From Stigonema ocellatum SAG 48.90 = DSM 106950 (GTDB lineage: Bacteria; Cyanobacteriota; Cyanobacteriia; Cyanobacteriales; Nostocaceae), in contig JADQBA010000001.1 in the NCBI GenBank assembly GCA_016903675.1, forward strand, positions 186,001 through 250,000: a stretch of 64,000 bases of DNA, given 5' to 3'. Shown here piece after piece: positions 27,801-35,268 of this stretch. Made by a program: the position numbers and the translations under genes. The notes beneath the pieces were generated by a model. The model worked only from the letters and a program-made list of their open reading frames with translations, ran no database searches and was not told the DNA's origin. Numbering within the stretch: position 1 is the stretch's first letter; each line of letters begins with the position of its first letter.

Positions 27801-30493
27801 CAGCCAATCACCCCAACTCTTTCACCGTGAAGTGGAAAGAGGCACTGGCAACTGGTCAATCTCAAGGGGATAATTTGGCAGTGAAAATAGACAATTTCCC
27901 CTTGTCGGTATTGAATTTGACTCCACCCCCCAGTACTCGTCTTGGAGATAGTGCCCTTGCTGGAGTTTTTAGTGGAAATTTGCTAGTTAATGCAAAGACA
28001 TTTGCAACGGCAGAGGGGGATGTGGCGATCGCACGTCCGCAAATAGGTCGAATTCGAGGCGATCGCCTTGTTGCTCAATTCCGCTACGACAATGGTACAG
28101 CGCAGCTTGTAAATAGTGAATTCGACAAAGCTAACAGTCGCTACGCCCTAGCAGGTACTTTAACCCAAACGTCTCAAGGTCCTCGAATCCAAGCCAACAT
28201 CAACGTCACCCAAGGACAAATCCAAGACGTCCTGACAGCACTACAGTTATTTAACTTACAAGATTTCAACGGTGAGATGGCAGCACCAACCTACGGTAAG
28301 GCTGCCGATGTCACCACTACGCCCGTAGGGGTATCAAATCAGCCTTTATATACCCAACTGCAGCGCTTTGCCGAAATTGAAGCACTACTGGCACAAGAGA
28401 AACAACAGTACCGTAATACTTCTCCCATACCAGATTTGGCAGATTTAACGGGAACCTTCAACGCGGCAATAAGCGTAGATACTGCCACAACCAATGGACT
28501 AGCAGCGAATTTTAATGTGAACGGGCAAAACTTTGTCTGGGGTAAAACAAACGAACCAGATCGTCTTTATAAAGCACAGCAGATTGTTGCCGAAGGAAGC
28601 TTTGAAAACGGTGTACTGAGGTTGATACCTTTGCGCATTGAGTCAAACATAGGGCTATTCGCTTTCACGGGTAACATCGGCAGTAGTGAGCAATCAGGTC
28701 AGTTGCGGGTTTCCAATTTCCCAATACAAAAGCTGAATGATTTTGTCAAACTACCAGTTGGTTTTACAGGTAATCTCAATGCTACAGCAGCCTTAGCAGG
28801 TAGCAGACAAAACCCCCAGACAAGAGGGGAATTGCAAATCACAAATGCAACTTTGAATCAAAAACCACTAGAGTCAGCTAGTGCCAGCTTTAGCTATAAC
28901 GATGGACGCTTGAACTTTGGCAGTAACGTCTTAGTTTCTAGCACAGAACCTGTCACCATCACTGGCAGCATCCCCTACCAGTTGCCTTTTGCAAGCGTAG
29001 CACCAGCAAGCGATCAGATTAATCTAGAGGTAAGAGTCAAAAATCAGGGATTGGGATTATTAAACCTGTTGACTAACCAGGTAGCGTTTGAAAATGGTGA
29101 GGGAGAAGTAGACCTGAAAGTGGGCGGAACAAAAGAAAAACCAGTAGTAGAAGGAACAGCCAATATCAATAATGCCACCTTTACTGCTCAAGCTTTGCCA
29201 GGAAAACTGACAGACGTTGCAGGAGACGTGGAGTTTGATCTTGACCACATAAACGTGGAAAATTTCCAAGGTAACTTTAACAAGGGTCAAATACAGGCTC
29301 AAGGAAATATTCCCATCTTTGGAGACTCTCCAGCACCATTAGACAATCCCCTCACCGTTAATCTTAATCAATTGACAGTAAACCTAAAGACACTGTACAA
29401 AGGAGGCGTAAGCGGTAACTTGGAGATTACTGGTTCTGCCCTCAACCCAATAATTGGCGGTCAATTGCAATTGGCTAGTGGTCAGGTGTTGCTACCTACA
29501 TCTGTTAATACTACTAATTCGGCAAGTTCTGCGATAAACATTTCACCTGCCATAAAACAGAACAAGCAGAATAATCAAAACAAGCAGAACAATCCCACAG
29601 ATGGAAACCCAACGTTGCAGTTGAAAAATCTCCAATTAACCCTTGGCAAGAACATACAAATCACCCTTCCCCCCCTGATCAGTTTCAGCGCCATTGGTAC
29701 TCTCGATGTCAACGGTTCGTTAACAGATCCAGTACCAGAGGGGACTATCACACTAAAAAACGGGGGTGTGAATTTGTTTGCTACCCAGTTTAAGCTTGCC
29801 CCTGGCTATGAACAAACAGCAAAATTTAGAGCAAGTCAACCCCGCGACCCTGAGCTAAATATGGATTTAGTCACCAATGTAGTGGATTCAGGTCCCATCC
29901 AGCTGGTTCCCAACTCACCCACATCGTCTGAAATCAACGATGTCGTTAATACAAGCTTTCAAGCTGTGAGCACTATTCGTGTTGACGCAAAAGTCAATGG
30001 TTTAGCCAGTCAGATCAACGAAAATCTTGAACTGACAAGTTCTCCTACACGCAGCAAAACAGAAATTGTTGCCCTGCTTGGGGGTAGCTTTTTACAAGGA
30101 TTGGGAAGTAGCGGCGGTGGCGGGAGTACCCTAGGACTGGTCAACTTTGCCAGTTCGGCTCTCAACATTCAACAAACTTTTACCAACATCGGTAATGCCC
30201 TTGGCTTGAGCGAATTCCGTATATACCCTACCTTCACCACCAACACCGTAAATTCAAAGAAAAATGCATCAGCAGGAAATTCTCCGACGAATAATAATGG
30301 GATAGATGTAGCAGCGGAAGCTGGGGTTGATATTTCTCGCAGCTTCTACGTTTCCGCTCAAAAGGTATTGACAACAGACCAACCCTTCCAACTTGGTGTT
30401 AACTACCGAATTACCCCCGAGATTCGTCTCCGTACTTCCACAGATTTTACTGAAGACACTAATGCACAAATTGAGTATCAAACAAGGTTTTGA
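24809..30493 (+). CDS. TamB-like giant envelope protein (DUF490)
   Basis: An 1894-residue protein of the TamB/AsmA-like bridge family, which span the periplasm and help move lipids or assemble outer-membrane proteins. A single N-terminal transmembrane anchor (RRGGIALGGLLVVGLVGGGW) is followed by repeating amphipathic beta-strand units and the conserved C-terminal DUF490 domain from about residue 1600 (KNIQITLPPLISFSAIGTLD, then NENLELTSSPTRSKTEIVAL). Internal repeats show recent growth: a near-identical 45-base stretch at 26946 and 27163 (TVTASNIQLANGRYQA), and a 24-base tandem giving AQLKSW twice at about 25715-25749. Two dispersed repeats sit in frame at 25347-25396 and 27296-27326. The upstream gap is repeat-rich, so the promoter was not placed. 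Confidence 0.88.
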   Translation: MTNSNPDNHSNPHASNRRLLVLRRGGIALGGLLVVGLVGGGWRLWTFIHKDLVPLAENSLTTTLNRPVQLGKVKGFSLTGVQFGASGIPATPTDPERATVDAVEAHFNPIDLLLSRTLKLNVTLVNPNVYLEQDTQGRWFTITFAAPGKPGPIKTELDNIRFRNAKVVVVPRQRVGAVEVGGQGGQGGQGGQGGQGEDEELEDFNPESQDVSTSAPLGYPVTFTQLNGTAQLLDNYQKIKFDVAGVPASGGNVSIRGDARPNTLDANLQVQAHDFLASDVTHLISLPVNLQAGRVQGDLNVQLKSWNAQLKSWQNTTIDGTGVAQGVRLQVPRLPQPFINSQGNLRFQGTHIQLENITTSYGKIPLVANGTLDTKAGFKLAARVNAVSLENAQETLKLKPPVPVTGEAKADLQVVGSITEPILLGKVASTKPAKVDQVDFSSFSSNFDFYTAAGVINLKDIQAKPTVGGEVTGAGNIKLTTIPQLDFNLTGRNVPGDAIASLYNIKVKPPYQIGNVTATAHLTGSPSNTQTVVRLQAPKATYATNGQGTIITQNQAILFRNVDLKLPGGRIYASGSLANQRWQAVVDASQIQVERFVNLSQQQNISLQDAKFNGRFILSGTNAPFTIATIRPENARVKVAGGTLAVTNILLGDQSFATQLVANGIRPGWLLKQVPPALNGSLAGTFQIAGNTNAVSLNTLSASGKASLTVGGGTVTASNIQLANGRYQAQVQANDLNVRQLAAQVPPQVQGRLNGQFNVAGSVESVQPQSIQATGLARLNNIAGGTVTASNIQLANGRYQAVVNASGVQLSQFSPQLQGQFGSRLQVAGSVETQNFASLQNLLQNLRANGQVDFSKGLAGLEQPLTATIGWDGEKLIVEQATSPNLNARGYIAANFTNNTPEITDLNLNVQAENYNLQKLPVKLPSVVAVAGKADFSGQISGNLPVPNVKGQLKLRDLVVNKLAFDPLLSGPVQSVKGQGASLDLVGTQDRIAASLDAANHPNSFTVKWKEALATGQSQGDNLAVKIDNFPLSVLNLTPPPSTRLGDSALAGVFSGNLLVNAKTFATAEGDVAIARPQIGRIRGDRLVAQFRYDNGTAQLVNSEFDKANSRYALAGTLTQTSQGPRIQANINVTQGQIQDVLTALQLFNLQDFNGEMAAPTYGKAADVTTTPVGVSNQPLYTQLQRFAEIEALLAQEKQQYRNTSPIPDLADLTGTFNAAISVDTATTNGLAANFNVNGQNFVWGKTNEPDRLYKAQQIVAEGSFENGVLRLIPLRIESNIGLFAFTGNIGSSEQSGQLRVSNFPIQKLNDFVKLPVGFTGNLNATAALAGSRQNPQTRGELQITNATLNQKPLESASASFSYNDGRLNFGSNVLVSSTEPVTITGSIPYQLPFASVAPASDQINLEVRVKNQGLGLLNLLTNQVAFENGEGEVDLKVGGTKEKPVVEGTANINNATFTAQALPGKLTDVAGDVEFDLDHINVENFQGNFNKGQIQAQGNIPIFGDSPAPLDNPLTVNLNQLTVNLKTLYKGGVSGNLEITGSALNPIIGGQLQLASGQVLLPTSVNTTNSASSAINISPAIKQNKQNNQNKQNNPTDGNPTLQLKNLQLTLGKNIQITLPPLISFSAIGTLDVNGSLTDPVPEGTITLKNGGVNLFATQFKLAPGYEQTAKFRASQPRDPELNMDLVTNVVDSGPIQLVPNSPTSSEINDVVNTSFQAVSTIRVDAKVNGLASQINENLELTSSPTRSKTEIVALLGGSFLQGLGSSGGGGSTLGLVNFASSALNIQQTFTNIGNALGLSEFRIYPTFTTNTVNSKKNASAGNSPTNNNGIDVAAEAGVDISRSFYVSAQKVLTTDQPFQLGVNYRITPEIRLRTSTDFTEDTNAQIEYQTRF
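25347..25396 (+). repeat. GGGGGACAA STRR inserted in frame in the TamB-like gene
   Basis: Five copies of the 9-mer gggggacaa encode (GGQ)n near residues 180-196. Because the unit is nine bases, copy-number change keeps the frame. Confidence 0.92.
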
Positions 30494-30496
30494 AGG

Positions 30497-30595
30497 AGGG
30501 GAATGGGGAATGGGGAGTGGGGAGTGGGGAAGAGGGAAGAGGGAATGGGGAATGGGGAGTGGGGAGTGGGGAGTGGGGAGTGGGGAGTGGGGAAA
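30497..30595. repeat. STRR array (GGGGAGT)
   Basis: About thirteen heptamers, including GGGGAAT and GGAAGAG variants, start four bases after the TamB-like stop codon. Confidence 0.92.
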
Positions 30596-30684
30596 GACAA
30601 AAAACCACACCCCACGCATGGTACAAGCCGAACGTAGTTTGGATCGCTGTTTGGCCGGCGCTCCAACTTCTCTCTAAGCGATCA

Positions 30685-30806
30685 TATAGGAATCATATTT
30701 GATTTTTGAAACACACGTAGGGTGGGCACTGCCCACCATATCCAGGTTTTGGTGGGCAGTGCTACACTACTTAAGTTTTTTCACAAATGATTTAGGATTC
30801 CTATAC
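30685..30806. mobile_element. MITE-like element, family A, copy 2
   Basis: A 120-base element with ends ATAGGAATCATATTTGATT and, inverted, TATAGGAATCCTAAATCATT. The interior pairs gggtgggcactgcccacc with ggtgggcagtg. Related copies lie at 13700, 40587 and 56245. TATA flanks both outer ends, consistent with a TA target. Confidence 0.75.
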
Positions 30807-31070
30807 TTAACATTCCCGATTAAAATCCATAGCCTTGTCAAGTCGTGAAATCAAATCTGTGATAAGTAGAGTGAGCGCTCAACCGGCGATCGCCATTCAA
30901 CAACCGTTTAGATAGAGTTATGGTTTGGTAATTTTATTCTCACAGATATAATCCGGAACCTTGCTCAAGACTGTTGTAGTTTTATATAGCTGATTAATAA
31001 ACTGAAGATAAATCAACGAATTTTTAATTTAAAACATCTTAAAGGTTAGTAACCAAGTAGTTTAGATCTT

Positions 31071-31098
31071 AGCCTAGTTGCTGCAACTGGGCTTTTTT
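31071..31098 (+). terminator. rho-independent-type terminator
   Basis: AGCCTAGTTG, a 3-base loop and CAACTGGGCT form a 10-bp stem with one G-T pair, followed by six T residues. No gene ends directly before it; the TamB-like stop is 578 bases upstream, so it may end a leader or a small RNA. Confidence 0.65.
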
Positions 31099-31110
31099 AT
31101 TAACTTAAGG

Positions 31111-31187
31111 TTAGAGCGTTTGAATCCTCATGCTATAATGGACAGAAAAAAGGTTAAAGAGGAAATTCCAACATTCCCCCTTTAACC
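31111..31187 (+). promoter_or_regulatory. promoter with leader hairpin before the SnoaL-like gene
   Basis: An extended -10 TGCTATAAT (31131-31139) has a weak -35 TTAGAG (31111-31116) at 17-base spacing. Just downstream, GGTTAAAG (31152-31159) pairs with CTTTAACC (31180-31187), giving a hairpin near the start of a leader about 150 bases long. This is inferred from sequence only. Confidence 0.5.
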
Positions 31188-31298
31188 GGAATTCAAGTCA
31201 TGTAGATGCAACACCTGAGTAATTGATATCTGCTCTACTAGTTTAGTACCAATGTACTATTTAGTCAACGCATCTCGAACTATTGCCGAATTCCATTT

Positions 31299-31868
31299 AT
31301 GCTACCACTATACTCATATAATGCCATCAAAAGTGCAGGCGTACTACGGTTGTACCATGCTGAAGGTTCTCTCAATGCGATCGCTCAGAATCTTGTGCGG
31401 ACTTTTGAAATGGAAGCTACTCATAAAATCAATCCGCAGCAGTGGCTTTCTGTTGTGACTGATAAATTTCGTATGAGTACTAATGGCGGCAAAGAATACA
31501 CATCACAAGAGATAATTAATGCTGGAACTTACAATCTCTTTTTAGGAGACACAGAACATTATCGTTCAACAGAAGAAACCTTTGATTCCTCCTATCAACT
31601 CTTTCATACAGCTTTTCCAAAAGGATTTCTTTGGGAATTAATAGAAGTTTTATCACCGCCGCCTAATGTCGTCTTTAAATGGAGACACTGGGGGCGATTT
31701 GAGGGGAACTTTAAAAACTTTAGCCCCACTGGTGAAACCATAGAAATCATTGGATTAAGTGTCGCTCGTGTTACCGAAGAATTGAAGATTGAATCGGTAG
31801 AACATTTCTTTGATAACAGTGATTTTCTCAAGAAGTTAACGGCTTCTGGTTGTCCGTTTCACTCTTAA
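31299..31868 (+). CDS. SnoaL/NTF2-like ester-cyclase-type protein
   Basis: A 189-residue protein whose second half looks like a SnoaL-type NTF2 fold: VVFKWRHWGRFEGNFKNFSP, then GETIEIIGLSVARV and IESVEHFFDNSDFLKKL, as in polyketide-cyclase-like small-molecule-binding proteins. The N-terminal half (MEATHKINPQQWLSVV) is less typical but also resembles the lid of that family. It ends in SGCPFHS, a CPFH tail that also closes the NOS protein in this window (KCPFHHQA). The ATG at 31299 is the first in the open frame; a longer start is not excluded. Substrate unknown. Confidence 0.65.
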   Translation: MLPLYSYNAIKSAGVLRLYHAEGSLNAIAQNLVRTFEMEATHKINPQQWLSVVTDKFRMSTNGGKEYTSQEIINAGTYNLFLGDTEHYRSTEETFDSSYQLFHTAFPKGFLWELIEVLSPPPNVVFKWRHWGRFEGNFKNFSPTGETIEIIGLSVARVTEELKIESVEHFFDNSDFLKKLTASGCPFHS

Positions 31869-32104
<236 letters not shown>

Positions 32105-32989
32105 CTACTCCCACTTGTTGAGTGATAATCGCAAAATTGATAGTCCCAAAATTATTAAAAATAGCACTAGTCCAATGGTGCAAGCATAGCTAATTTCCAA
32201 ATTATGAAAAGCTTGCTCATATAGATAGTAAACAATTGTTTTTGAGCTATTTCTGGGTCCGCCTTGGGTCATAATGTAGACTTCTTCAAATACCTTGGTG
32301 GCAGAAATAGCCGAAATCACTGCTACTAAGGCTAAGTAGGGTTTCATCAAAGGTAATGTTATATCCCAGTGTTTCCGGATACCATCTGAACCATCAATTG
32401 CTGCTGCTTCATACACATCATGAGGAATGGATTGTAACCCAGCTAAATAAATTACCATATAGTACCCTAATCCCTTCCACACAGTGACAGCCATCACACT
32501 GAAAAGTGCAAAGTGGGGGCTAGTCAGCCAGGGAATTCCTGCTGGGACAATGCCTTTGAGTAACTGATTGAGTAAGCCGTTTTCTGCATACAGCCATCTC
32601 CAAGCAATTCCCGCAACTACCATAGAAATCACTACGGGTGTGTAGTAAGCAGCCCTAAACCAGTGCATTCCGGGCAATTTCTGATTTACCAAAATTGCTA
32701 GAGCTAAGGGAGCAATGACTAAAATTGGCACTACACCTATAAGATAGATCAAGGTATTGCCCAAGGTTTGCCAAAAAACAGGGTCATTCCACAGGCGATG
32801 GAAGTTTGTAAAACCTGCCCATTCCGGCGTCTGGGTCAGATCGTATTCGTAACGGGTAAAGCTGAGGTAGAACGCTTGTATTGCTGGCCAAAAGACTGTG
32901 AGTACTAATATAGCCAGTGCAGGCAGCAAAAATAAATAAGGAGTGAGTCCCTGTTGGACAAGAATCCAATTTTTCGGCGTTAATTTCAT
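32105..32989 (-). CDS. sugar ABC transporter permease (MalF/LacF/GgtC type), orphan
   Basis: A 294-residue inner-membrane permease with about six transmembrane helices and the EAA signature for ATPase contact (YEAAAIDGSDGIRKHWDITLP). It also shows the typical first helix PYLFLLPALAILVLTVFWPA and the block TQGGPRNSSKTIVYYLYEQA. Carbohydrate or compatible-solute uptake is likely. No binding protein, second permease or ATPase is near. The frame continues upstream to 33130 through translated STRR repeat; the ATG at 32989 (MKLTPKNWILVQQG) is where homologous sequence starts. The last two codons and the stop TAG are themselves repeat sequence (TGGGAGTAG). Confidence 0.85.
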   Translation of the reverse strand: MKLTPKNWILVQQGLTPYLFLLPALAILVLTVFWPAIQAFYLSFTRYEYDLTQTPEWAGFTNFHRLWNDPVFWQTLGNTLIYLIGVVPILVIAPLALAILVNQKLPGMHWFRAAYYTPVVISMVVAGIAWRWLYAENGLLNQLLKGIVPAGIPWLTSPHFALFSVMAVTVWKGLGYYMVIYLAGLQSIPHDVYEAAAIDGSDGIRKHWDITLPLMKPYLALVAVISAISATKVFEEVYIMTQGGPRNSSKTIVYYLYEQAFHNLEISYACTIGLVLFLIILGLSILRLSLNKWE

Positions 32990-32994
32990 AAGAA

Positions 32995-33160
32995 AGGGAG
33001 TAGGGAGTAGGGAGTGGGGAGTAGGGAGTAGGGAGTAGGGAGTAGGGGTGTAAGGGTATAAGGGTGTAAGGGTATGGGGGAAATTATCTTTGAAATTATT
33101 CCCCACTCCCCCACTCCCCCACTCCCCCACTCCCCACTCCCTACTCCCTACTCCCCACTC
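32995..33160. repeat. inverted STRR arrays between two genes
   Basis: AGGGAGT heptamers and a derived taagggtg/gtaagggta array (32995-33080) face complementary CCCCACT/CCCCCACT copies (33101-33160). They fill the whole gap between the GTPase stop and the permease start. Confidence 0.9.
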
Positions 33161-33162
33161 TC

Positions 33163-34611
33163 CTACACCCGCACTCCCTCAGGAGATTCGGGCAACAAAA
33201 CCTTCACACCTTGCTTAACAAAGCTTTGCAACAAACCAATCTGCTGGTTGTGCTGAAAACATGAACGCAAAGTTTGCCCTAACTTGTCGAGATTCAATTT
33301 AGTTTCAGAATTTATAGCTATTTCCTGATCCTGGAAATACTCAACTAAGCTAAGCCCTGCTATCCGAGTCAGATAGGCTGCACTAACTCCCTGTACCACG
33401 CCACCAGCAACAAAGGTGACAGCATTACTCTTAAGTACAGTACCGATCGCCTGGGAAGAAAGTTCCACTAAGCCCAGTTTCAGCATCAAATTTCCTAGTG
33501 TCCCAGCTACGGTTTGCGCCTGTTCTAGGGAAAATTTCTGCTGATAGATACCACCCAAATCCATGACCATTTGGGCGTTTATTGCCGCTGTTGCCAAGAT
33601 ATCAAGGGCTGGTACTGGGTTAGCAAATGCTGCTGCTGCTGCTATCCACTGATATTGTTCAATGACTGGGAAAGCGCGATCGCGTCTGATGCCATTCAAC
33701 AAGTTTTTCGCTTCAGTTTTCAGCATTCGGGCTTTCCTCATGGTGGTTCCCCACACCAGATATTGTCCACGAGTTGCCAAAATTTCACCCAGATGCTGGG
33801 TCAACTGTTGGATATCTGGGGAAGGAACTTCCAGCCAAGAGTCCACTGAACCGTCTTCTTGATGCTTACGTACTTTTATTGGCAGGGGAGATGCTGCTGT
33901 TGCCACTACATTATCTTGCATCCGCTGCTTCAATTGACTTAAAATACTAAAGCGTTCATCTGGCAAATACTGGTCTTGTTTGTTGAATACCAGCAATGTG
34001 CTTTGATGTGCTGCTTTTAGCTGCTGTAGGGTCTGAAATTCGGAATCTGTTAAATCACCATTTGTGAGAAATAAGACAAAATCAGATGCGATCGCTTCTT
34101 TTAAAACAGATGCATCTGACTTCTCCCCAGCTTCAGTAAACAAAGGCGGTGTTTCTTGGAATTGTACAGGTGTTGAATGTAAAGTAGCTACATTTTGCTT
34201 GAGGACTTGAATCAAAGTGGTTTTCCCCACCGATTTCCCACCAGTGACAGCCAGCTTTATCTCTTGTCTATCCAACTCAGCCGTGAGGTGGGAAACTTGT
34301 TCTTGCAGTTGAGAGTTTGCATGGAACGTCTCTACATGGTTCTCTGCTGCTTGTGCTAGTTGGTTAACCACGGCTTCGGTGTTGGCGATGGCTTGTTCTA
34401 CCATAGCTCGATTTACAGGTATACCATCTAGTTGCTCTGTTGGGTGTTTAGTTGGATTTTTTTTGAGTAGCCACAAACCGCCGCCCACTACCAACAGACT
34501 GAATAAACTCAATTCACCCACCTGCACCATTGAGTGATGCAAACTTTGTAACATCCACAGAGAAAAGGACAATCCCAATCCTCCCACTAATATCGGTCGC
34601 TGCAACTTCAC
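33163..34611 (-). CDS. membrane GTPase with DUF697 domain
   Basis: A 482-residue protein: two N-terminal hydrophobic stretches (ILVGGLGLSFSLWML, LFSLLVVGGGLWLL), a coiled region, then a GTPase domain with Walker A GGKSVGKTT (near residue 125) and the base-specificity motif NKQD (near 209). It ends in a DUF697 helical domain (FANPVPALDILATAAINAQMV, near 330). DUF697 GTPases are widespread in cyanobacteria, are thought to act at membranes, and have no settled function. The stop lies two bases from an STRR array. It could share a promoter with the permease downstream, but the repeat-filled gap makes this uncertain. Confidence 0.82.
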   Translation of the reverse strand: MKLQRPILVGGLGLSFSLWMLQSLHHSMVQVGELSLFSLLVVGGGLWLLKKNPTKHPTEQLDGIPVNRAMVEQAIANTEAVVNQLAQAAENHVETFHANSQLQEQVSHLTAELDRQEIKLAVTGGKSVGKTTLIQVLKQNVATLHSTPVQFQETPPLFTEAGEKSDASVLKEAIASDFVLFLTNGDLTDSEFQTLQQLKAAHQSTLLVFNKQDQYLPDERFSILSQLKQRMQDNVVATAASPLPIKVRKHQEDGSVDSWLEVPSPDIQQLTQHLGEILATRGQYLVWGTTMRKARMLKTEAKNLLNGIRRDRAFPVIEQYQWIAAAAAFANPVPALDILATAAINAQMVMDLGGIYQQKFSLEQAQTVAGTLGNLMLKLGLVELSSQAIGTVLKSNAVTFVAGGVVQGVSAAYLTRIAGLSLVEYFQDQEIAINSETKLNLDKLGQTLRSCFQHNQQIGLLQSFVKQGVKVLLPESPEGVRV

Positions 34612-34671
34612 AAGTATAATTCTCCCCGTTTTTAGGATAGCGTCTACTCCAGATTAGATCAAAATCCTGCT

Positions 34672-34733
34672 TGTAGTAGCGCTGACTTCGCCGGTTTAAC
34701 CGCGATTTAACCGGCGAAGTCAGCGCTACTACA
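34672..34733. repeat. 25-bp perfect inverted repeat
   Basis: Arms at 34672-34696 and 34709-34733 are exact complements (beginning TGTAGTAGCGCTGACTTC) around a 12-base loop. This is a member of the dispersed palindrome class and lies 60 bases upstream of the GTPase gene. Confidence 0.85.
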
Positions 34734-34785
34734 AACCTCTGTGAGGTTGTTTGAAAAGTTGTTGGCGGTATCGAAGCACTTATTG

Positions 34786-34852
34786 ATCCCCCCCTTCCCC
34801 CCTTTTTAAGGGGGGAACTGGAATCAAAGTCCCCCTTAAAAAGGGGGATTTA
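34786..34852. repeat. CCCCCTTTTTAAGGGGG double hairpin
   Basis: Two related palindromes (ccccctttttaaggggg and cccccttaaaaaggggg) lie back to back. They also pair with each other. The 400 bases that follow, up to 35268, show no gene. Confidence 0.8.
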
Positions 34853-35268
34853 GTTCTATCTAAAAGTATTTGATACATCACGCTTGGACTTTGAAAAAAT
34901 CCTCTTAAACCAAGAATTTGCACGGCGATAAAGATGCTCTCATTGCTGCTGAACGTCTCAGTCATAAATTACCCTTTATTTTTAACTTCAATGGGAGAGG
35001 TGTTTGCAACTCCTGCACGGATTGCTATATATAAATTTGACCCAATCAATAGTTGATGAAAATTAGACAAAGTAGATAATTGATTCTAAATAACTGCCAA
35101 ACTGGCAACACTGTCTTCTTGGATTTGTTATTCATTAGTACTTACTAGGGTCGTTAAATTGATGTCTACTGACTGAACGCTACACAGCGCTCAAATTCTT
35201 TACAGAGAAAACAGGTCAGACAGCTAAATGGGGAAGAATTACACTAATTTTTTAAGAATCATCAGAAT

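Noticed and set aside
34780..34965. 61-codon minus-strand frame (MTETFSSNESIF)
   Set aside because: Its second half is the CCCCCTTTTTAAGGGGG palindrome, and there is no RBS or recognisable domain.
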